DNA of 64,000 bases from Colenecus sp045220475. Lineage in GTDB: Bacteria > Bacteroidota > Bacteroidia > Bacteroidales > Bacteroidaceae. Both the position numbers and the translations under genes were made by a program. Under the pieces are notes generated by a model, which worked only from the letters and a program-made list of their open reading frames with translations, ran no database searches and was not told the origin of the DNA. The stretch lies in contig JBGUVW010000053.1 in the NCBI GenBank assembly GCA_045220475.1, positions 1 through 64,000 of the forward strand, in the 5' to 3' direction. How positions within the stretch are numbered: position 1 is the first letter of the stretch; each line of letters starts with the position of its first letter. Shown piece by piece: positions 1 through 8,589 of the stretch.

Positions 1-139
1 CAATAGAAAACCGAATATCTCAGAGGGCAATTCAAATATGCAATCCTCAGGGACTTATTAAAGCGGGGGCTTTTTCAGTGGCCTCGAGACCAGTGGGAGG
101 GCATTGTCCCAGATACCCATTATCCTCTGTTTCCCCGGA
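1..139. other. Window edge 3' of leuB, no gene supported
   Basis: I see no convincing gene here. A short AAAGC/GCTTT hairpin around 59-74 could act as a weak terminator for the leu operon, but the stem is only about 5 bp. The open frames through this stretch are short and unlike any protein I recognise. Confidence 0.3.
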
Positions 140-1198
140 CTATTGCAGTATATAATCAACAATCCATTTACCAACCTCACGAGTACCAAACTGCCCACCG
201 CCGGCAACCTGAATCTCAGGAGTACGAACATTAGCGTCAATAGAAGCCTGTACAGCTTTGCGGATAAGAGCCCCCTCCTCATTAAGGCCAAAGTATTCAA
301 ACATCATAGCCGCACTAAGAATCTGAGCCAAAGGATTTGCAATATTAAGTCCCTTACCCTGAGGCCAAGACCCATGAACCGGCTCAAACACAGGAGTATG
401 CTCACCCGTAGAAGCGCTGGGCAGCAGACCCATTGATCCCGATATGCAAGAAGCCTCATCGGTCAATATATCACCAAAGGTGTTCTCGGTCACGATGACG
501 TCAAAGAAACGCGGCTCCTGGATCATACGCATGGAGGCGTTGTCCACAAACATGAAATCGGTAGTAACCTCCGGATACTCCTTCATCACCTCCATGGCAA
601 CGTTACGCCACAGACGTGAGCTGGCCAGCACATTAGCCTTGTCAACCACGGTAAGGTGTTTCTTTCGTGCCATGGCATACTTGTATCCGACGCGAAGGAT
701 ACGCTCCACCTCAGTGCGGGAGTACAGATTCGTATCAAAAGCCTCATCAGTGCCCTCTTTCTTAGGTCCGAAATACATACCGCCCGTAAGCTCACGTATG
801 CAGATGAAATCAGCACCGCGAACAATCTCATCCTTAAGAGGAGATTTATGTATCAGGCAGTCAAAAGTCTCAATAGGACGGATATTGGCGTAGAGGCCCA
901 GTTTCTTACGCATGCCCAGCAGACCCTGCTCCGGACGAACCTTTGATGTGGGGTCATTATCATACTTGGGGTCACCCACGGCGGCAAACAGCACCGCATC
1001 ACACTCCATGCAGGTGCGGAAAGTCTCATCCGGGAACGGGTCACCCACCAGGTCAATGGCATGAGCACCGCATATAGCCTCGTGGTACTCAACCTCATGT
1101 CCGAACTTGCGGGCAACGGCACTTGTAACAGCCACACCCTGCTCCATTATCTCCGGGCCGATACCATCACCGGCCAAAACAGCAATCTTAAGTTTCAT
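140..1198 (-). CDS. leuB: 3-isopropylmalate dehydrogenase
   Basis: Catalyses the NAD-dependent oxidation and decarboxylation of 3-isopropylmalate to 2-oxoisocaproate in leucine synthesis, in the cytoplasm. The 352-residue length is normal for the family. The start MKLKIAVLAGDGIGPEIM is the typical nucleotide-site N-terminus, ICIRELTGGMYFG is the substrate-loop signature, and FEPVHGSWPQ plus the DILTDEAS region match the NAD-binding part of the isocitrate/isopropylmalate dehydrogenase family. It is the last gene of the operon and starts 12 nt after the fused leuD-leuA2 gene. In organisms with a citramalate route the same enzyme also makes 2-oxobutyrate for isoleucine; that role here is inferred. 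Confidence 0.96.
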   Translation of the reverse strand: MKLKIAVLAGDGIGPEIMEQGVAVTSAVARKFGHEVEYHEAICGAHAIDLVGDPFPDETFRTCMECDAVLFAAVGDPKYDNDPTSKVRPEQGLLGMRKKLGLYANIRPIETFDCLIHKSPLKDEIVRGADFICIRELTGGMYFGPKKEGTDEAFDTNLYSRTEVERILRVGYKYAMARKKHLTVVDKANVLASSRLWRNVAMEVMKEYPEVTTDFMFVDNASMRMIQEPRFFDVIVTENTFGDILTDEASCISGSMGLLPSASTGEHTPVFEPVHGSWPQGKGLNIANPLAQILSAAMMFEYFGLNEEGALIRKAVQASIDANVRTPEIQVAGGGQFGTREVGKWIVDYILQ

Positions 1199-1210
1199 AT
1201 TGGAATGATT

Positions 1211-3352
1211 TTACATTGTCTCAATTTTATTAAGCATTTTGACAGTAGCCTTGATAGCCGCCTCAGTCTGGTCAGCATCAAGACCGCGTGTCTTGAATTC
1301 AGTACCATGGAAACTCCATGTGATTATAGTCTGCACAAAGGCATCGGTACGGCCGCCGGGCGGGATTGACACCGTATAGTTAGTCAGTACCGGGAACGGT
1401 TTGTCCAGACCGGAATAGATCTTGCGCAGTGCACGAACAAAAGCGTCATACTGACCGTCACCGGTTGCGGCATCCTGGTAAGCCTTGCCGTCAATCTCAA
1501 TCTTGACGGTAGCCTGCGGGCGCAGTCCCTGCGTAAGACTGAGCGAATAGTTAAGTATGCGGATGCGCTGCTCCTCCTGTTCGTGGTGCAGAACATCATG
1601 CACAATGTATGGGAGGTCATCCTGAGTAACCTGCTCCTTCTTTACGCCCAGTTCTATGATACGGTCAGTAACCTTACGCATGGACTCCTCATCAAGCTCT
1701 ATACCCATAGCCATAAGGTTCATCTGGATGTTGGCCTTACCACTGTTCTTGCCCAGAGCATACTCACGTACGCGCCCGAAACGCTCCGGCAACAGGGCAT
1801 TATAGTAGAGGTTATCCTTCTTGTCACCATCAGCATGAACTCCAGCGCACTGAGTAAACACGAACTCACCCACCACAGGCATGTTATGCGGGATATGTAT
1901 GCCGCTGTCCATCTCAACCTTTCGGCTCACCTTGAACAGGCAGCTCTCACGCAGGCCCGTCTCAACCCCCATCTGGTCCTTGAGCATAGCCATCACGCTG
2001 CTCAACGGGGCGTTTCCGGCACGCTCACCCAGACCGTTTACGGTAACATGAACGCCCTTTACACCAGCCTTTACAGCAGCAAAGACATTGGCTACTGCCA
2101 GGTCATAGTCATTATGTGCATGGAAATCAAAATGCATTGAGGGGTAGCGCTCCACCATACGGCGGCAGTACTCAAGTGTAGTGTCAGGATTCAGGATTCC
2201 CAGCGTATCGGGCAGCATAACGCGCCTTACAGGCATTGTAGTCAGGGCATCCATAAGGTCAAACACATACTTGGGTGAGCGCTTCATACCGTTACTCCAG
2301 TCCTCAAGATAGACGTTCACCTCCATGCCGCGGCTCACGGCATACTCAACGGTACTCAGAATATCCTTGATATGCTCGGCCGCAGTCTTGCCCAGCTGAG
2401 CGGTCACATGCTTAAGGCTACCCTTGCAGAGCAGGTTCATCACGCGACATCCGGCACCCAGGATCCAATCGGCCGACCGGTTCTGGTCAACAAAACCCAG
2501 CACCTCAAGACGGTCAGCAAACCCGTTACGGGCAGCCCAATCGGCAATACCGCGTACGCAATCCTGCTCACGGTCCGATACCATGGCCGATGCAATCTCC
2601 ACGCGGTCCACGTTAAGGTCCGACAACAGTGACTGCACAATGCTCAGTTTCTCCTGAGCCGAGAAACTCACGCCCGATGTCTGCTCACCGTCACGCAGCG
2701 TGGTATCCAGAATCTCAATGTAACGTCCGCGGACGGCACGGCCCTCATACGCCTCTATGTCGGCCTTATGGCTAAGCAGATAGTCTATGTCATCAAAGCC
2801 GTTCAGCAGGCAGTGTTTCTTGTATGCATCTATGTCAAACTTCTCAGAATGGCCGGTTGCAGTGTTGGTTACCGTCTGCTGTTCCAGGTCCACACGTACC
2901 ACGGCGGCGGGGTCATTCATAACGGTTTTGGCCAGTTCATTACGGAATACCGTGCTCACGGTAACCGGCAGCACAAAGCAGTTGAGCAGGTTGCCGCGGT
3001 GTATATCGGCAAAACGGTCCGATATGATTACCCTTATGCCATAACCCGCAATAGCCCACGCAGCATGCTCACGGCTGGATCCGGAGCCCCAGTTGGTACC
3101 TGCTATCACAATCTCATGACACCCTTTGTGCGGGCGTTCGCTGTATTCAGGACGGTTCAAAACAAAGTCAGTTACAGGAAGACCGGCGGCATCATAGCGC
3201 AAATCATGCATGAACGCATCGCCAAAATAGCCCAGGTCACGCGTGGTGGATGACATATATCGGGCCGGTATGATAAGGTCCGTATTGCAGTTGTCTATAT
3301 TTATGGGAATACAGGTTGATTCCACTATACTCATCTTCTTCTCCATAGTCAT
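1211..3352 (-). CDS. Fused LeuD (isopropylmalate isomerase small subunit) and LeuA2-type acyl-transferase
   Basis: One 713-residue frame joins two enzymes. Residues 1 to about 203 are LeuD, the small subunit of 3-isopropylmalate dehydratase, with GTNWGSGSSREHA at 85-97. Residues from about 208 to the end are a 2-isopropylmalate/citramalate synthase-type enzyme, with EILDTTLRDGEQ at 213-224, metal ligands HAHND at 411-415, GLGERAGN, and a C-terminal LeuA regulatory-like domain from about 600. In Bacteroides these are, to my knowledge, two adjacent genes. The junction is in frame with only a few linker residues, so loss of the leuD stop is the simplest origin. The start overlaps the leuC stop as ATGA, which favours this first ATG. 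The second domain differs from the dedicated LeuA at 4736 and may make citramalate; that is inference. Confidence 0.9.
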   Translation of the reverse strand: MTMEKKMSIVESTCIPINIDNCNTDLIIPARYMSSTTRDLGYFGDAFMHDLRYDAAGLPVTDFVLNRPEYSERPHKGCHEIVIAGTNWGSGSSREHAAWAIAGYGIRVIISDRFADIHRGNLLNCFVLPVTVSTVFRNELAKTVMNDPAAVVRVDLEQQTVTNTATGHSEKFDIDAYKKHCLLNGFDDIDYLLSHKADIEAYEGRAVRGRYIEILDTTLRDGEQTSGVSFSAQEKLSIVQSLLSDLNVDRVEIASAMVSDREQDCVRGIADWAARNGFADRLEVLGFVDQNRSADWILGAGCRVMNLLCKGSLKHVTAQLGKTAAEHIKDILSTVEYAVSRGMEVNVYLEDWSNGMKRSPKYVFDLMDALTTMPVRRVMLPDTLGILNPDTTLEYCRRMVERYPSMHFDFHAHNDYDLAVANVFAAVKAGVKGVHVTVNGLGERAGNAPLSSVMAMLKDQMGVETGLRESCLFKVSRKVEMDSGIHIPHNMPVVGEFVFTQCAGVHADGDKKDNLYYNALLPERFGRVREYALGKNSGKANIQMNLMAMGIELDEESMRKVTDRIIELGVKKEQVTQDDLPYIVHDVLHHEQEEQRIRILNYSLSLTQGLRPQATVKIEIDGKAYQDAATGDGQYDAFVRALRKIYSGLDKPFPVLTNYTVSIPPGGRTDAFVQTIITWSFHGTEFKTRGLDADQTEAAIKATVKMLNKIETM

Positions 3353-4743
3353 AAGAGTTTACGGGGGTCAGTAATTACGCCTGTCACGGCACTGGCAGCC
3401 ACAGTGAGCGGACTGGCCAGTACCGTTCTGGCTCCAGGTCCCTGACGTCCTACAAAGTTACGGTTTGAGGTTGATATGCACAGCTTGCCGGCCGGCACCT
3501 TATCAGGATTCATGGCAAGACAGGCCGAGCATGACGGCAGACGCAGCTCAAAACCTGCATCCTCCAGTATCTTGTCTATACCCTCCTCTATTATCTGGCG
3601 GCGTACGGCCCATGATCCGGGAACCAGCCATGCTGTAACGCCCGGAGCCTTATGGCGCCCCTGTACCACGCTGGCAAAAGCACGGAAATCCTCAATACGT
3701 CCGTTGGTGCATGCGCCCAGAAAACACCAGTCTACGGGTGTGCCCTCCAGTTTCTGACCGGGCTTGAACTGCATATAATCCAGCTGCACTTTCAGCTGCT
3801 CACGCTCCTGAACGGAAACAGACTCATATGTAGGAACCGTTCCGTCAATGGCAATACCTGCGCCAGGGTTGGTTCCGTATGTTATACGCGGAGCAATATC
3901 ATCGGCATTATAGGTAACCTCACGGCCAAATACCGCATCGTCATCAGTACGCAACTGACGCCACTGGTTTACAGCAGCATCCCAGTCTGCACCCTTGGGT
4001 GCAAACTCACGCCCCTTGAGCCAGTTGAACGTGGTCTCATCGGGGGCAATCAGGCCGGCACGGCTACCCATCTCTATTGACAGGTTGGACAGTGTAAGGC
4101 GTCCCTCCATACTCATGTCGCGAATAACCTGTCCGGCATACTCAACGGCATAGCCCGTAGCACCTGATGTGGTCATCTGTGCCATTATATAGAGTGCCAC
4201 ATCCTTAGCCGTTACGCCATCGGCCAGCGTACCTTCTATATTTATACGCATGGTCTTGGGCTTACGCTGCAGGATACATTCCGAAGCCAGCACCTGGGCC
4301 ACCTCGGATGTACCTATACCCATTGCAATGGCACCAATGGCTCCGTGGGTTGAGGTATGTGAATCACCGCACACAATGGTCATTCCCGGCAGTGAGAGTC
4401 CTTTCTCCGGGCCCACCACATGGATGATACCGTTATCAGGCGTGCCCAGCCCGAAATGTCTTATGCCAAACTCACGGCAGTTCTGCTCAAGTGTCTCCAC
4501 TTGCTTGCGGCCCACCGGATCATCTATGCGGTCAGCACAGTCAGACTGTGTGTTGTGATCCGGCATGGCAACTACACGCTCCGGGCGCAGCACGCCGCAA
4601 CCCTTGTCACGTATGGTATCAAAAGCCTGCGGAGTGGTAACCTCATGGCAGTACAGACGGTCTATATAAAGCTGTGTAGGACCGTTGGGGATAGCCTGCA
4701 CTACATGTGCGTCCCATATCTTGTCAAAAAGCGTCTTACCCAT
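3349..4743 (-). CDS. leuC: 3-isopropylmalate dehydratase large subunit
   Basis: Large subunit of isopropylmalate isomerase, an aconitase-type [4Fe-4S] enzyme that converts 2- to 3-isopropylmalate. The 464-residue length is typical. Family signatures visible are VCGDSHTSTHGAIGAIAMG and the cluster cysteines in FLGACTNGR and PSCSACLAMNPD. Its partner LeuD is fused to another enzyme in the next gene, so the isomerase here would contain a large extra domain. It overlaps leuA upstream by 8 nt and the fusion gene downstream by 4 nt, which indicates a translationally coupled operon. Confidence 0.96.
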   Translation of the reverse strand: MGKTLFDKIWDAHVVQAIPNGPTQLYIDRLYCHEVTTPQAFDTIRDKGCGVLRPERVVAMPDHNTQSDCADRIDDPVGRKQVETLEQNCREFGIRHFGLGTPDNGIIHVVGPEKGLSLPGMTIVCGDSHTSTHGAIGAIAMGIGTSEVAQVLASECILQRKPKTMRINIEGTLADGVTAKDVALYIMAQMTTSGATGYAVEYAGQVIRDMSMEGRLTLSNLSIEMGSRAGLIAPDETTFNWLKGREFAPKGADWDAAVNQWRQLRTDDDAVFGREVTYNADDIAPRITYGTNPGAGIAIDGTVPTYESVSVQEREQLKVQLDYMQFKPGQKLEGTPVDWCFLGACTNGRIEDFRAFASVVQGRHKAPGVTAWLVPGSWAVRRQIIEEGIDKILEDAGFELRLPSCSACLAMNPDKVPAGKLCISTSNRNFVGRQGPGARTVLASPLTVAASAVTGVITDPRKLL

Positions 4744-6253
4744 TTCTCTCCGGCTTAAACTTGTTTATACAATCTATGTAAGCCTCCACACTGGCGGTAA
4801 CTATGTCGGTATCCGATCCGAATCCGTAATAGAGATGTCCGTCATTCTCCACCTGCATATGCACCTTACAGGCATCATCAGATCCCTTGGAGAGTGCCTG
4901 GATAGTCATCTCCTTAAGTGTCATGGTACGCAGTATTATCTTCTTGAGCGCCTTGATTGATGCATCAAGCGGTCCGTTTCCGGTTGACTGCGCCGTGAAT
5001 GACTCGCCGTTCACATTCAGCTTTATCGTTGCATCCGGAACCACACCCTTACCGGTGGTCACCTCAAGTGCCTCCAGTTTTACATGTTTCTTGGCCGATA
5101 AGTCAGCACCTGCCAGCATCAGTATATCATCATCGGTCAACTCTTTCTTCTTGTCGGCCAGCTTGAGGAAAGCCTCATATATGCGGTTCATGGCAATGAT
5201 GTCAACCTTTACGCCAAGCGCACTGAGACGGTGCCTCAAAGCAGCGCGTCCGGACCTGGCGGTCAGGACTATATCGCTCTCATCCAGTCCCACATCCTTA
5301 GGGTCTATTATCTCATACGTGCTGGTATTCTTAAGCACACCGTCCTGATGTATGCCGCTGGAGTGAGCAAATGCGTTACGGCCCACAATAGCCTTGTTAA
5401 ACTGTACCGGCATGCTCATGAGTGATGATACCAGACGGCTGGCAGCGGTAATTCTCTGGGTATTGATACCGCAATCCAAAGGTATGTCATGATGGCACTT
5501 AAGGATCATGGCAATCTCCTCGAGAGATGTGTTTCCGGCCCTCTCACCCACACCGTTTACGGTAACCTCAACCTGACGGGCACCGTTAAGCACACCGCTC
5601 ATAGTGTTGGCTGTCGCCATACCCAGGTCATTGTGACAGTGGGTGGAGAGTATGGCCTTTCCGTTGGCCAGCCCGTCCACATGCTCCATCAGATAGCGTA
5701 TCTTGGCTCCGTATTCATCGGGCAGACAGTAACCTGTGGTATCTGGAATATTGATAATGGTGGCGCCGGCCTTGATGACAGCCTCGGCCACACGGGCCAG
5801 GTACTCGTTATCGGTACGGCCTGCATCCTCGGCGTAGAACTCCACCTCATCGACACTCTTTGACACTGCATATTTCACGGCAGCTACGGCACGCTCCAGA
5901 ATCTCCTCACGGGTGCTGTTGAACTTGTAACGGATATGCTCATCGCTTGTGCCGATACCCGTGTGAATGCGCTTGTACCTGGCATATTTTAGCGACTCGG
6001 CCGCTACGTTGATATCGTTCTCAACCGCGCGGGTAAGCGCACATATGACAGGTCTTGATACCGCACGCGATATCTCCACCACTGAGTTGAAATCACCCGG
6101 GCTGCTCACCGGGAATCCCGCCTCAATCACATCCACGCCCAGCTGCTCGAGCTGACGCGCCACCTCAATCTTCTCAATGGTGTTGAGCTGGCACCCCGGG
6201 ACCTGTTCGCCGTCGCGGAGTGTGGTGTCAAAGAAAATCAGTCTGTCTGACAT
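4736..6253 (-). CDS. leuA: 2-isopropylmalate synthase
   Basis: Condenses acetyl-CoA with 2-oxoisovalerate, the first committed step to leucine. The 505-residue protein has the HMGL-like TIM barrel with IFFDTTLRDGEQVPG near the N-terminus, the metal-binding THCHNDLGMATAN segment and GVGERAGNTSLEE. A C-terminal LeuA dimer/regulatory domain (about residues 370-505) normally gives leucine feedback inhibition. It is the first gene of the operon. The start lies about 30 nt past an intrinsic terminator that is part of a leader-peptide attenuator. Confidence 0.96.
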   Translation of the reverse strand: MSDRLIFFDTTLRDGEQVPGCQLNTIEKIEVARQLEQLGVDVIEAGFPVSSPGDFNSVVEISRAVSRPVICALTRAVENDINVAAESLKYARYKRIHTGIGTSDEHIRYKFNSTREEILERAVAAVKYAVSKSVDEVEFYAEDAGRTDNEYLARVAEAVIKAGATIINIPDTTGYCLPDEYGAKIRYLMEHVDGLANGKAILSTHCHNDLGMATANTMSGVLNGARQVEVTVNGVGERAGNTSLEEIAMILKCHHDIPLDCGINTQRITAASRLVSSLMSMPVQFNKAIVGRNAFAHSSGIHQDGVLKNTSTYEIIDPKDVGLDESDIVLTARSGRAALRHRLSALGVKVDIIAMNRIYEAFLKLADKKKELTDDDILMLAGADLSAKKHVKLEALEVTTGKGVVPDATIKLNVNGESFTAQSTGNGPLDASIKALKKIILRTMTLKEMTIQALSKGSDDACKVHMQVENDGHLYYGFGSDTDIVTASVEAYIDCINKFKPERNG

Positions 6254-6281
6254 TTTTTTTGTTAGTTAATGTTGGTCAAAC

Positions 6282-6316
6282 AAAAAAGCCTCTCTCACTC
6301 TTGTGAGAAAGGCTTT
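6282..6316 (-). terminator. Attenuator terminator in front of leuA
   Basis: The two arms, 6285-6298 and 6303-6316, form a 14-bp stem with a single G-U pair and a 4-nt loop. On the minus strand the hairpin is followed by six Us (6282-6287). It sits between the leader peptide and leuA with no gene ending just before it, which is the position of an attenuator. The 5' arm also pairs with the end of the leader peptide reading frame (6302-6310 with 6366-6374, nine perfect base pairs), which gives an alternative antiterminator. Confidence 0.85.
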
Positions 6317-6359
6317 ATCGTAATCTGTTATATTATCGTTTTCTTATCAGATATATGCG

Positions 6360-6434
6360 TCAGGCTTTCTCACACCGGAACTCCGGAATGATAATAATAA
6401 TTGATAGAATAATAATCAAGCCTAGCAGTCGCAT
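6360..6434 (-). CDS. Leu/Ile-rich leader peptide of the leu operon
   Basis: A 24-codon reading frame upstream of leuA begins with the residues MRLLGLIIILSIIIII. It holds eight Ile and four Leu codons, but no Val, and ends with TGA at 6360-6362. The last codons (Cys-Glu-Lys, 6366-6374) can pair with the 5' arm of the downstream terminator. In the standard attenuation model a ribosome stalled on Ile or Leu codons leaves this segment free to form the antiterminator, while a ribosome reaching the stop lets the terminator form. The peptide itself probably has no function. No strong ribosome binding site is visible, which is usual in this phylum. Confidence 0.8.
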   Translation of the reverse strand: MRLLGLIIILSIIIIIPEFRCEKA

Positions 6435-6473
6435 AAATCTGATCTTACTTTCTTTTTGTCTTTAAATCCGCCG

Positions 6474-6481
6474 CAAAATTA
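6474..6481 (-). promoter_or_regulatory. leuA: Likely -7 box of the leu operon
   Basis: The minus strand reads TAATTTTG, a full match to the Bacteroidetes TAnnTTTG -7 element, about 40 nt upstream of the leader peptide ATG. A clean TTTG -33 box at 19-20 nt is missing; TTGG lies at about 21 nt. Transcription from here would include the leader peptide and attenuator. Confidence 0.5.
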
Positions 6482-6554
6482 GTGCAATTATGCAAAACTC
6501 CACCAATTATTGGTGTTTTTCTATTATACCATTAATTATTTGCACAATTAATTA

Positions 6555-7175
6555 TCACTTATTATTTATAAATCCTCTATTAATGACAAGAGAATCAATT
6601 ATTTGCTTGTAAAGATTCCACATTTGTTGATTATAAAATGGGTCTCCTACTAAAACAATTTCATGATTCTTATCCAATAGAAATATATTTTGTCTGCTAG
6701 AAGCTAATAGTTGAGGATTTCTTGTCAAAAAAGAGTAATCATAATCAATATAAATAGGATAATTAAAGTTTGTCATTCTCAAGTATGATTCAAATCTATA
6801 TAAATCCTTTTCTTTAGGTGAAAAGATTATCATAGGTTTCAAACCTCTTACTGAGTCTACACTATATTCAAATAATCTATTCCATTTTTCAATATAATTC
6901 AAACTACACGAAGAACATTGTGTACTGTCATACCAAATAATCAATGTGGCATATTCATCTCCTCGTGTTATTATTAAAGTATCTAATCCATGAATTTTAG
7001 CGGACAAACAATATGGAACCTCTATCTGAGTGCCATAAATTTGTCTTACTTCTTTGCTTATTCGCCAGTTTTTACAAGAGACAAATAATACCAACAATAA
7101 TATGACAACAAGCTGTGATATCCGAATGATTTCTTTATCTTTACATCTTATCATATAATTAATTATGCAACACAA
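6555..7175 (-). CDS. Thioredoxin-fold-like lipoprotein of an NVEALA-type module
   Basis: A 206-residue protein whose N-terminal hydrophobic stretch ends in a lipobox-like LFVSC near residue 33. The translation start is uncertain because internal ATGs exist near the signal. The segment TQCSSCSLNYIEKW in the middle has a CxxC in a context seen in thioredoxin/TlpA-like proteins, followed by strands such as MIIFSPKEKD and NIFLLDKNHEIVLVGDP that fit that fold. A role in thiol-disulfide chemistry in the periplasm is inferred. It is the last gene of a three-gene AT-rich operon with the propeller lipoprotein (22 nt upstream) and the Cys-rich NVEALA-like peptide. Confidence 0.65.
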   Translation of the reverse strand: MCCIINYMIRCKDKEIIRISQLVVILLLVLFVSCKNWRISKEVRQIYGTQIEVPYCLSAKIHGLDTLIITRGDEYATLIIWYDSTQCSSCSLNYIEKWNRLFEYSVDSVRGLKPMIIFSPKEKDLYRFESYLRMTNFNYPIYIDYDYSFLTRNPQLLASSRQNIFLLDKNHEIVLVGDPFYNQQMWNLYKQIIDSLVINRGFINNK

Positions 7176-7197
7176 ATGAATCTAGTCTTAATTGATA

Positions 7198-8259
7198 TTA
7201 TTGCAACGGAATAGTAACCAGTTCATAATTGCCTTCTTTATTGTTTTGCACTAACGCAAATACAGCATTATCATCATCAACATCTATAGAAATAAAAGAT
7301 TTGTTGACATTGTATAACTTCTTTGGATTACCCTTCCAATCAAATACAGCAATCTTACTAGCTATTTGACATGGATTGTTGTCAAATACAGCATAAATGA
7401 ACTTATCCGAACAAGATAATGACGAAATACCATATGGCGCATTCTCACTTGGAGTAACACGAGGATAATTCATATCGCGGTAGAATGAATTATAATTGGG
7501 TTTAAAGAGTCCTTTAATGATATATGGAGAAATGGATAGCCCTTCATTTCTCCAAATTTCCATTATGCAACCGCTTCTAGTCGCATGTACAAACATCTTT
7601 CCATCTGGTTTAACAGACATACAACCCAAATAGAAATAATATTGACGTTCTACCTTTTTATATTGTTCAGGCTCATCTAGTGAAGGATAGAAATCACTAC
7701 ATGATATTGAATCGTTTCCAGTACAAATCAGGAATCTTCCTGAACGAGAATAACCTGCCAAAAATAAGTCATTGTTATAAAAGAGTCTGTTTGTACTAAC
7801 GTTATCGATTATCATTGGTAGTTCTATTTCATTCATGTAAGTGTAATCGCCTACCAACACATTTTCTAAAGAATATGTAACTATCTTCCTAAATGAAGGA
7901 TCAAAAACATAAATTAATTTTTTCTCTTTGTTAAAAGAAAAACTAAGCGATGGCGAACTTAACTCTCCTTTTGCCCTTCCAATATTACCAAAACTAAGCA
8001 AATACTTACCCGTATTTTTTGAAAATAAATGGAATGCTTTATCGGAAACATCGGTCATACCCGAATAAACAATTAATGAATCAACAATTCCAATTTTACC
8101 AACAGAAAACAAGAATTTGTTATTCAGTATATTTGCTTCTACATCTATTACTTTCTCAAAAACAGGCTCAATATATTCAACTCTATCACTAATCTTGTTA
8201 CTACAGCAGTTGAAGAATAATGCTACAACTATAGATAAAACGAACTTACAAGATTTCAT
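7198..8259 (-). CDS. 6-bladed beta-propeller lipoprotein (BF3164-like)
   Basis: A 353-residue lipoprotein with the lipobox at VALFFNCC near residue 18. The body matches the Bacteroidetes propeller family in style: KYLLSFGNIGRAKGEL resembles the common FGxxGxGPGEF motif, followed by repeats with Asp-Pro turns and short strands. Such proteins sit in the outer envelope and their ligands are mostly unknown. It lies 15 nt past the NVEALA-like gene and 22 nt ahead of the CxxC lipoprotein. Base composition is clearly AT-richer than the flanking leu operon. Confidence 0.7.
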   Translation of the reverse strand: MKSCKFVLSIVVALFFNCCSNKISDRVEYIEPVFEKVIDVEANILNNKFLFSVGKIGIVDSLIVYSGMTDVSDKAFHLFSKNTGKYLLSFGNIGRAKGELSSPSLSFSFNKEKKLIYVFDPSFRKIVTYSLENVLVGDYTYMNEIELPMIIDNVSTNRLFYNNDLFLAGYSRSGRFLICTGNDSISCSDFYPSLDEPEQYKKVERQYYFYLGCMSVKPDGKMFVHATRSGCIMEIWRNEGLSISPYIIKGLFKPNYNSFYRDMNYPRVTPSENAPYGISSLSCSDKFIYAVFDNNPCQIASKIAVFDWKGNPKKLYNVNKSFISIDVDDDNAVFALVQNNKEGNYELVTIPLQ

Positions 8260-8274
8260 CCCTTTATATAATCA

Positions 8275-8589
8275 TTACTGAATACAAGGTATAATAGGAA
8301 AAACAAAACCACATCTCGGACAAGACCCTCTAAAAGTTCCAACGCCTACAGAATATGGTTTTTCCCACATCGTTCCACAACTAGGACATACGCCCGCGCA
8401 AACACATATACTTTCTTTTGAGCAACACAGTTCAAAATAATCATCTTGAAAATCACTTTGCTGCCCTAATATTTCCAAGTTTGAAGATAACAAACTTGAG
8501 GAATTCATATTGCTATACGCCTTCACACCAAGCCCTACGCCAAAAAGCAGTGCTAATAATACACAAATACTAATAGTCTTCTTTCTCAT
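8275..8589 (-). CDS. NVEALA-like secreted Cys-rich peptide
   Basis: With the start at MRKKTISICVLL (8589) the protein has 104 residues: a hydrophobic leader to about residue 25, then SSNLEILGQ, which resembles the NVEALA motif that marks this small Bacteroidetes family, then a Cys-rich tail with CCSKESICVCAGVCPSCG and SCPRCGFVFP. Two CxxC pairs could bind metal or form disulfides. Function of the family is unknown to me. It is the first gene of an operon with a propeller lipoprotein and a CxxC thioredoxin-like lipoprotein, so oxidation of the peptide by the latter is a possible link. A longer frame begins at 8622, but the Lys-rich start at 8589 fits a signal peptide better. Confidence 0.65.
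   Translation of the reverse strand: MRKKTISICVLLALLFGVGLGVKAYSNMNSSSLLSSNLEILGQQSDFQDDYFELCCSKESICVCAGVCPSCGTMWEKPYSVGVGTFRGSCPRCGFVFPIIPCIQ

Noticed and set aside
140..6253. T-box control of the leu operon
   Set aside because: No T-box sequence or specifier-loop architecture in the leader; the leader peptide model explains the structure.
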